Of a DNA stretch of 64,000 bases, positions 1 to 12,094 are shown in pieces. The first letter of the stretch is position 1; each line of letters opens with the position of its first letter. A program made the translations under genes and the position numbers. Under the pieces are notes generated by a model, which was given only the letters and a program-made list of their open reading frames with translations, had not been told where the DNA came from and did not search any database. Origin of the DNA: Hydra vulgaris (lineage: Eukaryota; Cnidaria; Hydrozoa; Anthoathecata; Hydridae); the NCBI RefSeq assembly GCF_038396675.1, contig NC_088932.1:25667001-25731000 (forward strand), in the 5' to 3' direction.

Positions 1-119
1 AACTTATAAGATAAGAAATACATTTACAATAGCAGACTATTGTTTAGAATATTAAATATAATATTAAAGAGTAATTAGTAGGTTAATTTTTGTTTTTGTT
101 TGCTAGTTTAAAAAGCTTT

Positions 120-888
120 TTAAAAGAACTTTAATTCATTTTCATGTATCATCAGTAATTGCTTAAGTTTTGTTTTAAACTGGTTTAAAGAATAATTAGA
201 TTTCAGCTCATTATTTAATATTGTATTCCACAGCTTAGGACCTCGGTTAGCAATTGAGAATTTGGTTGCTGAATAATGTGTTTTGGATTGAATGTAATTG
301 TTTTTTGAAAATCTGGTAGGGTATATGTGGTTTATTTTTTCAAAAAGTGAATTAAATAACATTGGTGATATTTTTTTATCAAGTTTAAACATGAAGATAA
401 GAATATGGTAAAGGTTTAGTTTATATACATTTAGAATATTAAGTTTATTAAATAATGTTTGAGTGTGAGAGAAACGGTCTACGTTTGTAATTATCCTTAT
501 AGCCTGTTTTTGTTTACTAAACAGTTTTTTTACTTTTGTTGCGTTTGTGCTGCACCAAGCAACGTTTGCATAATTTAAGTAGCAATGAATTAAAGAAAAA
601 TATAAGTTTTTTAAACAAGATAGATTTAAAAACTGCTTGGCTTTATACAAAACACCTATATTTTTTGATATTTTATTTTCAATTAGACCTATGTGGTCCC
701 TCCAGGTTAAATTTTCATCCAGAACCACACCTAAAAATTTTATTGATTGCTCTCTTTTTAATAATGCGTTATCAATAAAAAGATCAGGAAGTTTTAATGG
801 AATATCTTGTTTTTTATGAAGACGATGGAACAAAGTGTATTTGGATTTATTGATGTTCAAAGATAGTTTGTTTGATTTGAACCATTGG
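120..888 (-). pseudogene. LINE reverse transcriptase, C-terminal fragment
   Basis: This is the 3' end of a non-LTR retrotransposon ORF. The frame is open from about 888 (reading WFKSNKLSL) to a stop at 120. It carries the post-catalytic RT block (FLGVVLDENLTWRDH) and the region downstream of it (YANVAWCST). The catalytic (Y/F)ADD box is not present, so the copy is 5'-truncated, as is usual for LINEs. At about 888 the LINE frame stops and Tigger-like transposase sequence begins on the same strand, so one element inserted into, or recombined with, the other. A related fragment lies at 28672-29130 on the plus strand. The clade (CR1/Jockey group) is judged from motif style only. Confidence 0.8.
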
Positions 889-2935
889 GTTCATCTCTGA
901 TATCATCTCTGATAAACTTGTATAATTGCTCACAGACAGAGATGAATTTATATGATTTTAAATTTTCTCTTTTCAAATATTTGAGCATTCGTACATTTTC
1001 TTCTTCACAGATTTGTCCAACATAATGAATCGTTTTCTTTTTCGTATCAAATTTAACGAGAACAAAATCCTCCACATTCAGTGAATCAAAGTCAAAGTTC
1101 AGGTCTGATGATTCAACTATCTGTTGAGAAGATATCACGTCAAGATCATTTTCACTGTCATCACTTTCAAGCAGTGGTAGGCCATCAATATTATCAGAAT
1201 CATTGGAAAGTTCCATTGGCTCATCGTCTTCAACGGCTGCACTTGTAGCATTTTTTTTCTTGATACATTTTATCTTTCGAAGCCTCAACTCTTCCTCAAA
1301 CTCATCATCGGATTCTTCAAACTGAAGTCTTGTAGGAGCACTTTTTGTTTTAGGTTTTGTTGTGGTCTTTTTTAAATTTTTTTGAACAGTTGAAACTTTT
1401 TTTTGGTCGGTTTTTTTGTTTTGTTTTTTTCTTTTGCTAAACAAATCTCATTTCGAACTGGAGTGTCTGTCAAAATTCTTGTTTTTTGTTGCCTACTTTT
1501 AAATTATTTTTTTCTGGCTGGAGCCTTCGGAAAGGGTCTCAGAACTTCAGGTGTTATGACATTCCGGATTGCTGTTACGGCAACAGATAATCCTGCTTCG
1601 GCAACAGATGGTCCTGCTAATTCAGAAGAGTCTCGCTCATCTAAGCTAGCCATTTCCTGCTGATTTTCATCGGGGTTCGATACAATAGTTTTTGTAATAT
1701 CTGCAATGATTTCTGGATGTTCAACAGTAGGAGGAGTAGGTTCTGGACGATCGGTCACTGATGCTGCCAGAAATTCGTCAGCTGTGAAAATGTCCGGGTT
1801 AAATGGTTTGATTCCGGCAACTTTAAATCCTGACTCAATGTTTGATTTTGTAAAAACTTTACCATATGCTTCACACACAATCGGAACAATGTCATAAATA
1901 GTCATCGGTCTCGGACTGCTGACTAGCCAATTGCCACATGCCGCATTGTAATACCTCTTCAGAGGCCCATACACAGATCTGTCCAACGGTTGCAGCTTGT
2001 GACTACAGTGTGGTGGAAATCTAAGCATAGTTATTCCGTTTTCTCTCGCCAAATCGAGGGCTGCCACAGATATATGACTCTCGTGGTTGTCTAACACAAG
2101 AAGAACTTTGGACCCTTTCGAACAGTGCAAATGTTTGATGAAATGTTTTAACCATTCGACAAAAATCTCTGATGTCATCCAACCAGATGGATTAGCAAAT
2201 CCTACGCATCCAGATGGGCCATCTTTGATCATAAAATCCCGAATCTTCACCCTTTGGAAAAACGAACAGTGGTAGTATGGAATTGCCGATCGCATTTACA
2301 GCACAGCAAGCTGTCACGAGAGTTCCTCTTTCTGCCGATGTTATTACTACCTACTTGTTTGACACCTTTACTAGCAATAACTTTGACAGGTTTTTGTACG
2401 GTTGTTAGTCCCGTTTCGTCTACATTGTAAATGCTTTCTGGACCAAACTGATGACGTTCCCGCACTTCCCGGAGATTCCGAAAAAATTTACTAACAGAGA
2501 ATCTGTTGAATGCTGTCGCTCTTGCAAAGCTGGTGGCTTCTGGTGCTCGTAGAAATAACTCTGGTTTTCTTTTCATAAAGCTCTGTAACCAATCGATGCC
2601 TGCCGTTTTGTTCTTGATCCATAAATCCGGACAAACTTTATTATTAGCAACAGCCATTTCATATGCTAATTGGCGAGTTGTTTTTGTTGAAAGACCATAG
2701 TTCATCTTAGACGCTTGAAGCAAATAATTTGATAACGAATTTTCCTCTTCTTCTGTATATACGGATTAAGCCGTTGCTTTTTAACATATCTTTTCAGTGT
2801 CATACGATCGACACCAAACTCTCGAGCAACTTGGTTGTTAGGCCTGTTTTTCAATAAAACTTCATTTACAGCGGCTCTCATGGTTTCTGGAGGTATCATT
2901 CCTCTATCTGTCTTTCGAATTCTACTTCTTACCAT
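857..2935 (-). pseudogene. Tigger/jerky-like transposase, frameshifted
   Basis: This is a DDE-type transposase (DDE_1, CENP-B/jerky group) that would cut and paste its own element. In order from 2935 it shows an N-terminal Psq-type helix-turn-helix (NQVAREFGVDRMTLKRYVKK), a CENPB-type HTH region (GIDWLQSFMKRKPEL), and a catalytic core. The core has the first Asp in YNVDETGLTT, the second in LVLDNHESH and the third in QPLDRSVYG. The tail is acidic and Lys-rich and ends in a small block (VEDFVLVKF...YVGQICEEE). Frame changes near 2710, 2355, 2262 and 1460 break the ORF, although the catalytic triad itself is intact. The final residues before the stop at 857 run into LINE sequence. Confidence 0.85.
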
Positions 2936-3656
2936 TTTCAGTCAATACCAAATCTAAAATATTGAAAACAAATTCAAAAACATTTTTAGGATTTGATGCA
3001 ATATGATACAAATTAATGTCTATCAAAAATTCAACAAATTTAAATCGAGTATTATTACTATATCTTTATAGAATAATATTACCTTTTTATATAAATGTTA
3101 TTAATTTTATTTATCTAGCAAATAAAAATATTAGTTCTTTGTGCAATGAATCCATTTCAATAGTTATTTTAATGTAATCAAATACACAAAAACCAGATCA
3201 AATTAAACATGTATTATTATAATTTTAGTATGGGGCACCTTGATCCTCAGATCAACCAGCCCCATGTTAGAGAGATCAAGGAACCCCTATAGGTATACAT
3301 CATGTAATAATGGCTGTATCTCGCCGATAAATAACATGCGACGCCAAAATCATACCATAAAACATAGGTCAATAAAACACATAGGGACTCCAGTTGATAT
3401 TTTACAAATATTTAACATAGTAACAAAAATATATAAATAATTCTCATGTTCATCAAATTTACCTTTTATCGCAAAAATCAAACTTTTATTTCTTAAAATT
3501 CGTAAAATTATTTTTTTTGCAAAACAACAACGAAAATAAATAGCCGGAAGTCTATGCGGATAGCAACTTATGACGTCACGCAGATATAATTATAAATAGA
3601 TGGTGTAGCGCAAAAAGATCAAGCTGCCCCACAGATCAAGGTGCCCCTATCTCCCC
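889..3656 (-). mobile_element. Tigger/jerky-like DNA transposon 1, 3' end truncated
   Basis: The element reads on the minus strand. Its 5' terminus is at 3656, where the minus strand starts GGGGAGATAGGGGCACC next to a TA dinucleotide. The subterminal motif GGGGCAnCTTGATC occurs twice there with 17-bp spacing, and again in a cluster at 3233-3290. A broken transposase fills 889-2935. No matching 3' inverted repeat is visible at the left end, because the element abuts LINE sequence near 888. Between 2940 and 3600 I see only AT-rich noncoding sequence and the motif cluster. Confidence 0.75.
3600..3656 (-). repeat. Terminal inverted repeat and binding-motif pair of Tigger-like element 1
   Basis: On the minus strand the end reads GGGGAGATAGGGGCACC, then CTTGATC, with a second GGGGCAGCTTGATC 17 bp further in. 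The adjoining TA at 3657-3658 fits the TA target of pogo/Tigger elements. The motif recurs at 3233-3252 and in diverged form to about 3290. I infer that these are transposase binding sites. Confidence 0.65.
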
Positions 3657-3659
3657 TAC

Positions 3660-4750
3660 AAATAAATTCAGTACATTGTCTTTTTAAAAAAGGTAAAGCG
3701 TCTTTAAAAAAAGAAACTAACTCGACAAAAATCTTTTTCGGATTTAAATTGTATAAATACTGTCCGCTCCGTTACTGGATCATTACCATACGGCATTAAT
3801 GTGAAGAAAGTCGTGGTCGCTCACAACATCATTTGCTTCAATCAACAAGATATTCAAATTTTCATCGAAACTAACCAGATTAATAATATAGTTGCTTAAA
3901 TGTTGAAATTGGTAATCATTAACATCCATTGCATTGGCTGAAGTAATAATTAAAAAGAAATTCACGGAAGTACTTAAAATAAATTTAATTAATAGGGCAA
4001 AGTGACCAATTAATGGCCACAATTTTTTTATAAAATGTCGTGTAGGATGTCTTAAACTAATGGTGACTTTTTTTTTTATACTGCTTTATTAATGACCAAC
4101 GCCTACACCTTATACAAACCTTTTTTATTTTTAAAACATTTTTAATTCAGATAAAAATGTATTTAAACTGAGATTTTAAATTTGTACCAATTATTGGCCG
4201 GGTAGATCAAATAATAGCCAGCAAATTAAAAAACGTTATCTATTATGAGCCACTTACATGACCTAAAATCAATATATCTAAGAATGCTTATATATCGAAA
4301 AGTATTATTCAGACAGATGATTAAAGCCTAATAATGAACTAGGATCTACTTTAAAGAGCTACAAACCAAGATAATTTTTTTATAAGTAAAATATTCTATA
4401 CTTCGGTTAAAAATATTATTTTGGTTGATATTAAACAAAAAAACTTAAACAGTTTTTATTTGTTATTCAAATAAAAAGATCTAGTAAATAAAAATTCTAT
4501 CAAAAAGGAAATACAAAATAAGTTAAGAAACTTTTTAATTACTTTTATAGAAAATCAAGCATAAAACAAATTTTAAATAAAAAAATAACTTTAGCACATA
4601 GCTGTTATAAGATTTCAACTAGCATTTAATAATGCAATTTTCAATATATGTACAATAAGCTTTACAATAATATGTTAGAAGTTTTGATAATATTAAAAAA
4701 AGAAGAAGTTTTCACAATATATTGATAATAAATTTGATAATAATCTGTTG
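3660..4750. other. AT-rich stretch without a recognisable gene
   Basis: No coding homology was seen. Short motifs of the type AATTAATGGCCA or AATAATAGCCA occur near 4006, 4190 and 4213, and one copy lies near 7637. They could be subterminal repeats of Tigger-like element 2, but no clean inverted terminus was found. Confidence 0.4.
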
Positions 4751-4758
4751 ATAATAAT

Positions 4759-6969
4759 CTATTTACATTTGCTCATTATCGATGGAGATAATTGCATTAT
4801 CTGGTACTTTAATACAGATATTTTGATTATCTGAAGAGATTTGAATTCCAATATCTTAGGAGTTGAACTGAATTTTCTCATTCTAACTGAGCTAGCTTTT
4901 TTAGATAGCTTTTGTATCTCTTTCTCCTGTTTTTGTTGTGCTTTATTTTCTTTTTCTTTTTGTTTTTTCAATTTTTTCTCTTCAGCTGCTGCGACTTTCT
5001 TTTTTTTTCTTCTCCTCATCATTTACTTTAGATTGCATTGCTTCTTGAGAAGTTAATACAAAATATTTTTGAGCCTTTTTTTCGATTTTCTTTTGACTTG
5101 ATAGTATATATCTTTGGATAAGGCAAAATATTATTGTCACTATCATTATTTGAATGGTTTGTACACAACATAATTGGTGTCAGACTAGGTTGAACAATGG
5201 CTTTAATTGGCATCTGATTACAATCATTAGTGGTTTTATTTGGAAAAAAACTAGATTGCCCAGTTGTTTCATTTGGCACAGGAACTTGCTGAATAATAGT
5301 TTCATTTAGAAATGGAATAGTAACTATAGATTCATTTGGCATCGGAACAGAGTCATCTATTTCTAAAATGGTATTTGTACATGAAATCTGTTTCAGTTTA
5401 AATTCTTTATATAATTTATAACAAGGGATCTGGGATGTCGTAGCCATTTTGAATACAGAAATTAAAAGTTGTAAACTGCTCATGAGTCAAATGGGTATCC
5501 CATATCAAAGAAATATTGTCAAGGTTTATCAAATTATTATCTATTTTAGATTCAGACATATTTCCAGGTTTATTAACTAATTCTACTTCAAAATCAACTT
5601 CCTCTTCTATTGCATATTCTGATCTTGTTATTTTAGTGTCAGTTTTGATTGGATGAAGACTTGATTCAAGCAGATCATTTGAGTCAAGTAGCTGTTGAAT
5701 GAAATAGATAGAATTAGGCAAGTAAGCTATGCTTGGAACAGCAGACGGATTGTATGGAAAAATGCTATATGATCGAAACCCTGAAATAATATTAGCAGCT
5801 GTGAGAGCTTGATCCCAGGCTTTCCTAAAAAGGCCACAAAAAGTTGACTTGTCAATAGTAACTCCAGGATATTCATTCATTAATTCATGACATGTTTGAT
5901 TATAATAGGTTTTAAGAGGACCAAATACTGTGCGATCTAGAGGCTGGAGCCAATGCGAACAATGCGCTGGCATTTTGACAATATAAATGTTATTTTCGAT
6001 TGCAACAGACAATAACTCAACAAAGCTATGAGAATCGTGACCATCAACTATGAGAATTTGTGGCCTATCTCTACCTATGTTAGGCAAGAAAGTATTAGTG
6101 AACCAAAGAAATGCAATTCCTTGCTTTGTCCTACCTGTCTCACTAAAACTCCTGCCTGATGGTGCATTTGCAGTATTAAAAGAATGAAGAGATCTAGCCG
6201 TTTTACCTTTTGCTACCAAATGTGGAGGTACTAAACCACCTGCAGCATTTACAGCAGCAATAATGGTTATGGTTTCACGTTTTCCAGATGTGCGAGATTG
6301 AAGGTGTTTTGTACCTCTTTTTGCAATTATTTTAGGAGGATTAAAATCCATCTGTAGCCCAGACTCATCCATGTTCGAAATTAATGAAGGCTTTAAAAGG
6401 GCACGAGTGTCACTCAAAACTTCATGCAGCGAATAGAAATATTTAGCAACTTTTGGCATAGACATGCATTGATGACGGACTGATGAAGTACCTTCAGGCT
6501 TTCGCAAAACAAAATTTTTATGTCGCTGATTAAATAAGCGCCACCATTTTTCTGAAGGAGTTGAACGTTTAAACTTTCAATTGTGCTTTGTGGCTAAATC
6601 TGATGCATATTTTTTAAATTGTCTCTTTCCAAATCCAAATCCAAGTTCAGCTCTTGTTGTGGCATATTCAACAAGTTTTAGCTCTAAATTCATTGATAAT
6701 ATTGGGCTAGGTCCGAGGTTGACACCATGAACTGAATTACCTTTAAGATATTTACCAAGGGTTGACCGAGGAATACTAAGTTGTGCTGCAGCTTCTCGTT
6801 GCGACATTAAACTATTTTGAACAGCTGCAATTGTATTTTTCATACCTCTGTTGGACCACTGAAATCTCTTTACATTAGTCACTTTCTGGTTCAACTTTGA
6901 ATTAAAACTAGAGGCAGTGTTCTTTTTAATCTTGTTATTCCTTTTTGCGATTTTCGTGGTTTTTCCCAT
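4759..6969 (-). pseudogene. Tigger/jerky-like transposase 2, one in-frame stop plus frameshifts
   Basis: This is a DDE_1 transposase of a second family. From 6969 it has a basic N-terminus, a Psq-type HTH (QREAAAQLSIPRSTLGKYL) and a CENPB-like segment. A single in-frame TGA at 6577 interrupts a reading frame that is otherwise continuous down to 5416. The catalytic Asp residues are in NMDESGLQMD, LIVDGHDSH and QPLDRTVFG, so the triad is complete. Beyond GYDIPDP near 5425 the frame shifts. The C-terminal region then runs on through a Ser/Asn-rich stretch, a second shift near 5065 (frame YFVLTSQEAM) and a Lys/Glu-rich coiled tail ending at 4759. It is probably a recently inactivated copy. Confidence 0.85.
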
Positions 6970-7670
6970 AATTACTCAAATTAACTAAAAGATAGAGAAT
7001 ACTGACTACATTGTTATGATAATGTGTTTACATTAGATTTTTGTAAGGTTATATACGGATACCACAAACAAATACATATACAAGCATAAAGTATGCTTAT
7101 CATACATATCTATACATCAATGTAACAGAAATAGCATACATAAGTACAATGGTTAAATACAACATAATACTTATAATACATAATACTTAGTGAGCATTAA
7201 ATTAAATATACAAAATATATTTGTTTTAAATTGTTATGTAGCTAGTAAATATTAATAATAATAATTTTTGTTTATTTGTATTATATAAATTATAAAATAC
7301 AAACCATTACTTTAAATATTTACAAACATTAAAACAAATAAAATTACATACTTGCAGACATAATAAACCGTTAAAATAAATACTGTAAAGTAAATACTAA
7401 TTATACGTAGTATTTATACATGTTAAAGTAAATACTGATTATAGTTAATATAAGCCTTATATTAACTATAATCAGTATTTACTTTACCATGTATAAACAC
7501 TAAGTATAATTATAATAAGGATACAATTAGGACATATAAGTTATTAGAACTTTTATAATAAGGACATATAAGTCCAATTTATTGTGACACAATTTGTGTT
7601 TAAACTTTATACACAATAAATTAAACTATTGTCCTAATAATAGCCACGTAATAATTCGATATTAAAAATA
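6970..7670. other. AT-rich spacer upstream of transposase 2
   Basis: There is no coding signal. It contains the hairpin at 7414-7496 and two direct copies of a GGACATATAAG motif near 7528 and 7562. It may include the 5' end of Tigger-like element 2. Confidence 0.4.
7414..7496. repeat. Inverted repeat with about 40-bp arms
   Basis: The left arm runs TTATACATG...TTAATATAA and the right arm is its near-perfect reverse complement TTATATTAA...CATGTATAA, around a 3-base loop (GCC). It looks like a small foldback or MITE remnant. There is no sign of a conserved RNA. Confidence 0.7.
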
Positions 7671-7673
7671 GGA

Positions 7674-7997
7674 GCCTAGGGTGTCCCATTCCCGCAAAAT
7701 TTTCGAATTACCACTCCAACTTTTAAATTGAGGTTTAGACTAAGATAAAAATAATATTTACCATGTATTTTGAAAAAATATAAAAATTTAAGGGTCCCCC
7801 ACTTAAAAAAAGTTAAAAAAACCATTTTTTATCGTCTTTTTTGAGTATTTTTGTTTAAATTGTTAACAAATTTATTCCGTAACAACTTCAACTTTTCACA
7901 CAATAATATTTACTATCTTATTTATACTGTATAAAAAATTCGACTTAAAAAAAATTAATTTAAGGGTCCCCCCCCAATTAAACAGTAAAGTTGTTTT
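7674..7997. repeat. Left terminal inverted repeat of the long-TIR element
   Basis: This is about 324 bp beginning GCCTAGGGTGTC. It contains two direct copies of AATTTAAGGGTCCCCC (near 7787 and 7958), which are mirrored in the right repeat. Confidence 0.85.
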
Positions 7998-8055
7998 ACG
8001 CATTTTAACTTCTGCTATTGTAAGAATAAAACAATTAGCATTGTTTAAAAATAAA

Positions 8056-10655
8056 TCAAATATTCATTAAATTTTCTTTTCGTCCTTGAAGAGAAGCTCG
8101 TTTGCGATGACCCTCCACTATTTGAAGTAGCAGTTGAAGCTGCGCGGGGTCTTTTACTTTATTTTTAAAGTCTTGTATAAGTTTTACACCTCTCTCGGCG
8201 CAGTCATTCACAACTTGACAATACTTAACAACACTTTTTACATAGTTGTAGTCTTTCATCTTCACCCAGTGCTCGACAGGAAGTTGCATCCAATCTACCT
8301 GGTTTGCAGTCATCTTGATTAGATTAAATAGTAGACAGGAACGAGGACCAATTAAAGAGGCAAAAGAAGGTATGTTGTCGCCATCGACTTTCGGAAAAGA
8401 CGGTTTTCCAGGCTTTATTTCTTCACTTCTTTGGGTGTCATACAACTTCAATGCCATATCAGATCTTTCAATAGGCAAAATTTCATCATCAAACATTGCG
8501 AAGATAACTAACTCTTCAGTTAAATACCAAAGGTGCCTGCTGCAAGACTGAATAGCTGCATCAGAAGTGATTTTGTCTGTATCACGGTACCACTGCATAT
8601 CGGCGATGTATTGACGATCAACTTTTGGTGCAATAACTGAGATGCGACTTTGTAAAAAAGCCTTTGCGTGAAACAGAGCAATAAAATTAGCTATTCTTTT
8701 TAATTTATGACGTTGATCCAGGTCGAGCGATGTAATCCGTTGATCCAGCATGACAAGTTTCAAGATGTACAGCTCATTGTGCATAAATCTTGCACGATGA
8801 TGCGCAACCGGTTTTTGGAAGTTAAACATTTTACCTTTTGGCAAGTCACCTCCAAGATAATGAACTGTTAGTTCAATCAGTTCTTGATAATCGGCCCTTG
8901 GAAAAATATTCTCCTAAAGGCACCTACTAGCCCAGTTCAGAACAATTGTTGCCTGGCGATGAATAGGATGGTTCTCTTCCGGCCAATCAAATTTTTTATA
9001 TCTGTAGGTTCGGGAGAAATAGAATCCCAAATGTCTTGAAGCATTTTCAAAATTGGCTCGATAGGTCCGTTATGACTTCCATTAACTGCATCCCAGACGT
9101 GACGAACATGCAGTTCGTAAACATGATGGCGACAAGCTTTCCACAACAGTGCATGACCAACTTCTTTCTCAACCAGTGCTGCACATCCATTTTTCCATCC
9201 AGTGTTACTAGAAGTGGTGTCGAAAACTAGGGCAATCAAATTATCTATTCCATGAAGAAAAACACTTAATGAAGGCATCTTTCTGGGCATGACCAGTAGA
9301 GTTAGTAATTACAGGGATTTCAAGAATTTTTTCGTTTGCATCGTTCGATAACCCTTCCCAACCACTTGCCAAAATAGCAACATGCTCTTCTTTCTTTCCT
9401 ACATACAAAAAATGTTTGCTTTTAAATATTATATTGTTTTTTCAATATTTGCATTTCCAAACACTGAAAACAGTAAACAAGTAATAAATTAATCATCCAT
9501 TTACCAGTAAGTGACGAAACAAGTTTTGAATCCCAGTGACCTGATGGATGAAGAGGGCGCTTCTCCTGATATTTCTCCTTTATTTGGGCCCCTTGTTTTT
9601 CTCGTTCTACCATACGGTTACGGTGAACTGATGATCGCGAGATTGGAAAATGACGTAACGAAGCACCGCAAACTTCGATGACTTTTGCTTCAACAGCCAT
9701 TTGATCTCTAACGCTCAGGCCTAATTGGTCAGAGACATCAGTGAATGATTTTGTTAGCGTTGTAGGATCGATGTGAATAGCAACGGTTGACAATCTGGTT
9801 TTCCGTTTTTGGTGGAAAGGAGTGTAAACTTCAACTTCTGAGCTGTTTGAGTCATCCTCACTTTGCTCAATGATTTCTTCTATTTCTTTGCTACTTAAAG
9901 TTGTTTTTCTTCTCTTAGCTTTGCTGTGATCATTGACTCTGTTTTCAAGACGTTTATTGCGATCCGACTTGTTCTTATCTCGCTGCGCATGAGTTGCGTC
10001 GCAACCAATCATCGAACCAACCTAATTGGAGATAAACAATACAACACTAACGTAAAATGAAAAATAGCCAATAACCTTAAGTAAACATAGCACAGTAACA
10101 TGGTTGAAATAATGCATGAAATTACCTGTGGATATTTCCGTTGGTTCAGTAAAAACTCCCAGTCCTCCTTCCAGGTTGCATATCGAGAGAGACGTAATAT
10201 ATCAGCGGCTGATATGTCACAGAGTTGATTCATTGATTTCAAAAACTGGGTTCGTTTCTTCTCGGGGCACTTATTTTCTTTTTTCAGCACACTTTGCCAT
10301 TCATTAAAAACTGCAATGAAATACTCGATGCACTTGTTATCTGGCTTAACTGGTAAGTGAGCTATTTTCCAAAGTTCTTGCAATTCAATCAAAATAACTT
10401 TAAAAAATTTTTTGCCGACACTGTTATTTCACTATTTCCCTTGTTGATTTCTCTAAAGTAAAGGTATCTTCGGAGCAAAGCAATTTTAAGGGGAAGTTTT
10501 ACACCGACACTTAAACTTTTCTCTAGTCCAAATCCAATAAAATAATCTTGATGATAATTTCGTGTGGATCTCGGTTTTTCTACTGAACGATTTTTCTCTT
10601 TTATACTAGGGTTCGGTAGTTTACGAGAACGTAGATCCATTTTTGTGGTTACCAC
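8056..10655 (-). pseudogene. hAT-like (DTTxNTG family) transposase, multi-exon, frameshifted
   Basis: The predicted enzyme has an RNase-H-like fold. Blocks in order are a basic start (MDLRSRKLPNPS, 10640), a helical region (LIELQELWKIAHLP), KWHxx-like KEDWEFLLNQR, then an exon opening VGSMIGCDATHAQRD. Next come GHWDSKLVSSLTG, NLIALVFDTTSSNTG, WKACRHHVYELH, HYLGGDLP and a C-terminal block NDCAERGVKLIQDF. The D of HWD, the D of FDTT, the C-x2-H and the E of AER are candidate active-site residues by analogy with hAT enzymes. Introns are supported by CAG|gtaatt to ttag|GTTGG (about 10130 to 10022) and TG|gtaaat to gtag|GAAAG (about 9505 to 9403). Frameshifts occur near 10400, 9250 and 8850. I know the family only as an unnamed one in invertebrate genomes. 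Confidence 0.8.
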
Positions 10656-11161
10656 AGAAAGAAAACAGTACTAGCAGCAGCAGAAGCACGTGACTGAGTT
10701 ACTTACTAATTGGGATACCGTTTAACAAAATCTGGCGCAAATTACTTTACTGAAATTAAAAAAAGCAATTACATAAGCCTAGCAATTACAAAAACTAGTC
10801 TAATTTCATTGGAACTCTATTTTAGAAAATATTTCCTAACCTTAATTCGTATATTAAATTTATTGTAAAAACATATTATTTAATAATATTAAAATAATGA
10901 AAATAATGTTAATTAAACATTAAATTTTACTTGTTAAAACAACTTAAAACAAACAACATGGAATTATTTACCATGCTGAAGAAAAAACACGAAAAGAAAT
11001 TTTTCTTAGGCTGAACGTCCAGTTTAGACGCAACCATTGTTTTAGAATAATTATTGGTTCAAATAAAGACAATCAAATTTTTTTATTTCAATACAATTTT
11101 TAGATCGTCCTTAATTTAAGCCTTTACAGTAAAAAACTACTTTCTGATGTTGCCAAATTAC

Positions 11162-11483
11162 AAAACGACTTTACTATTTAATTCGGGGGACCCTTAAATT
11201 TTTTTTTTTAAGTCGAATTTTTTATACAGCATAAATAAGATAGTAAATTAAATTGTGTGAAAAGTTGAAGTCGTTACGGAATATATTTGTTAACGATTTA
11301 AACAAAAATACTCAAAAAAGACGATAAAAAAGGATTTTTTTAACTTTTTTTAAGTGGGGGAACCCTTAAATTTTTATATTTTTTCAAAATACTTGGTAAA
11401 TATTATTTTTATCTTAGTCTAAACCTCAATTTAAAAGTTGGAGTGGGAATTCGAAAATTTTGCGGGAATAAGACACCCTAGGC
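11162..11483. repeat. Right terminal inverted repeat of the long-TIR element
   Basis: It is the reverse complement of 7674-7997 with scattered substitutions (for example CGTTACGG against TGTTACGG) and small indels in the poly-A/T runs. It ends GACACCCTAGGC at 11483. Confidence 0.85.
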
Positions 11484-11657
11484 AAATCTGTCTTCTTTTC
11501 GTCCTTGCCATTTTTATATATATTATAAAACACGGAATTTGTAAATATTTGCACGGCTAAATGAAAGAGAAAAAAAAAAAAATCAACCCTTTTTTATAAT
11601 TTACAAAATATTTGATAACTACCATTCAATTGCCAAAATTACAAATGCATATTATCC

Positions 11658-11709
11658 AAACGAATAAAGCAAATAGTTTAATGTGTTAAACTATTTGCTT
11701 TATTCGTTT
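11658..11709. repeat. Perfect hairpin, 23-bp arms
   Basis: AAACGAATAAAGCAAATAG... and its exact reverse complement flank the 6-base loop ATGTGT. It lies about 175 bp outside the long-TIR element. Function is unknown. Confidence 0.8.
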
Positions 11710-11741
11710 TTAAATTCTCTTTTAATGTGCTTTTACACTGA

Positions 11742-11815
11742 AAAACGTGTACTTGTACACGTACGCGCCATCGTACGCTAACGTGTGTACGGAAATCTTC
11801 ATTTCTCATACGCAC
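11742..11815. repeat. GC-richer cluster of short palindromes
   Basis: It contains CGTGTAC-TT-GTACACG, GTACG-CGCCAT-CGTAC and repeats of ACGTGTGTACG and TACGCACACACG. It stands out in composition from the AT-rich surroundings. Confidence 0.5.
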
Positions 11816-12094
11816 ACACGCTTACAGATGAGAGTAAAAAAATTAAACAAACGAATTCACACGGATTTTTCATTACTTCAAGTATAACTTTGTATTAAGC
11901 TACCCGTAAAACTATTTATAAAATAAATAATTTTTACTTCAACTGGAATATTTTTTGTACAGCGTCGCGACATTTTTATATTTATTTATTATATATTTAT
12001 ATATATTTGTACTTAATACATTTCACCACGCCGCGTTTTATTAGTTCAATCTTAAAAATTCTTTAGATTCATATTGGTTATATTCATATTACTA

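Larger units (their letters stand above)
7674..11483 (-). mobile_element. Long-TIR DNA transposon with hAT-like transposase (copy A)
   Basis: A 3.81 kb unit is bounded by inverted repeats of about 320 bp that both begin GCCTAGGGTGTC. It holds a multi-exon, now broken, transposase on the minus strand. The repeats are nearly identical to one another, which suggests a fairly recent insertion. No convincing target-site duplication is visible: the flanks are AAATAGGA on the left and AAATCTGT on the right. Such long TIRs are atypical for classical hAT elements. Two diverged copies of the same coding family lie at 44310-45290 and 57351-57800. Confidence 0.85.

Noticed and set aside
11658..11709. microRNA precursor
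   Set aside because: The perfect stem is too short and fully paired; hairpins here fit MITE or template-switch remnants. No small-RNA evidence is available.
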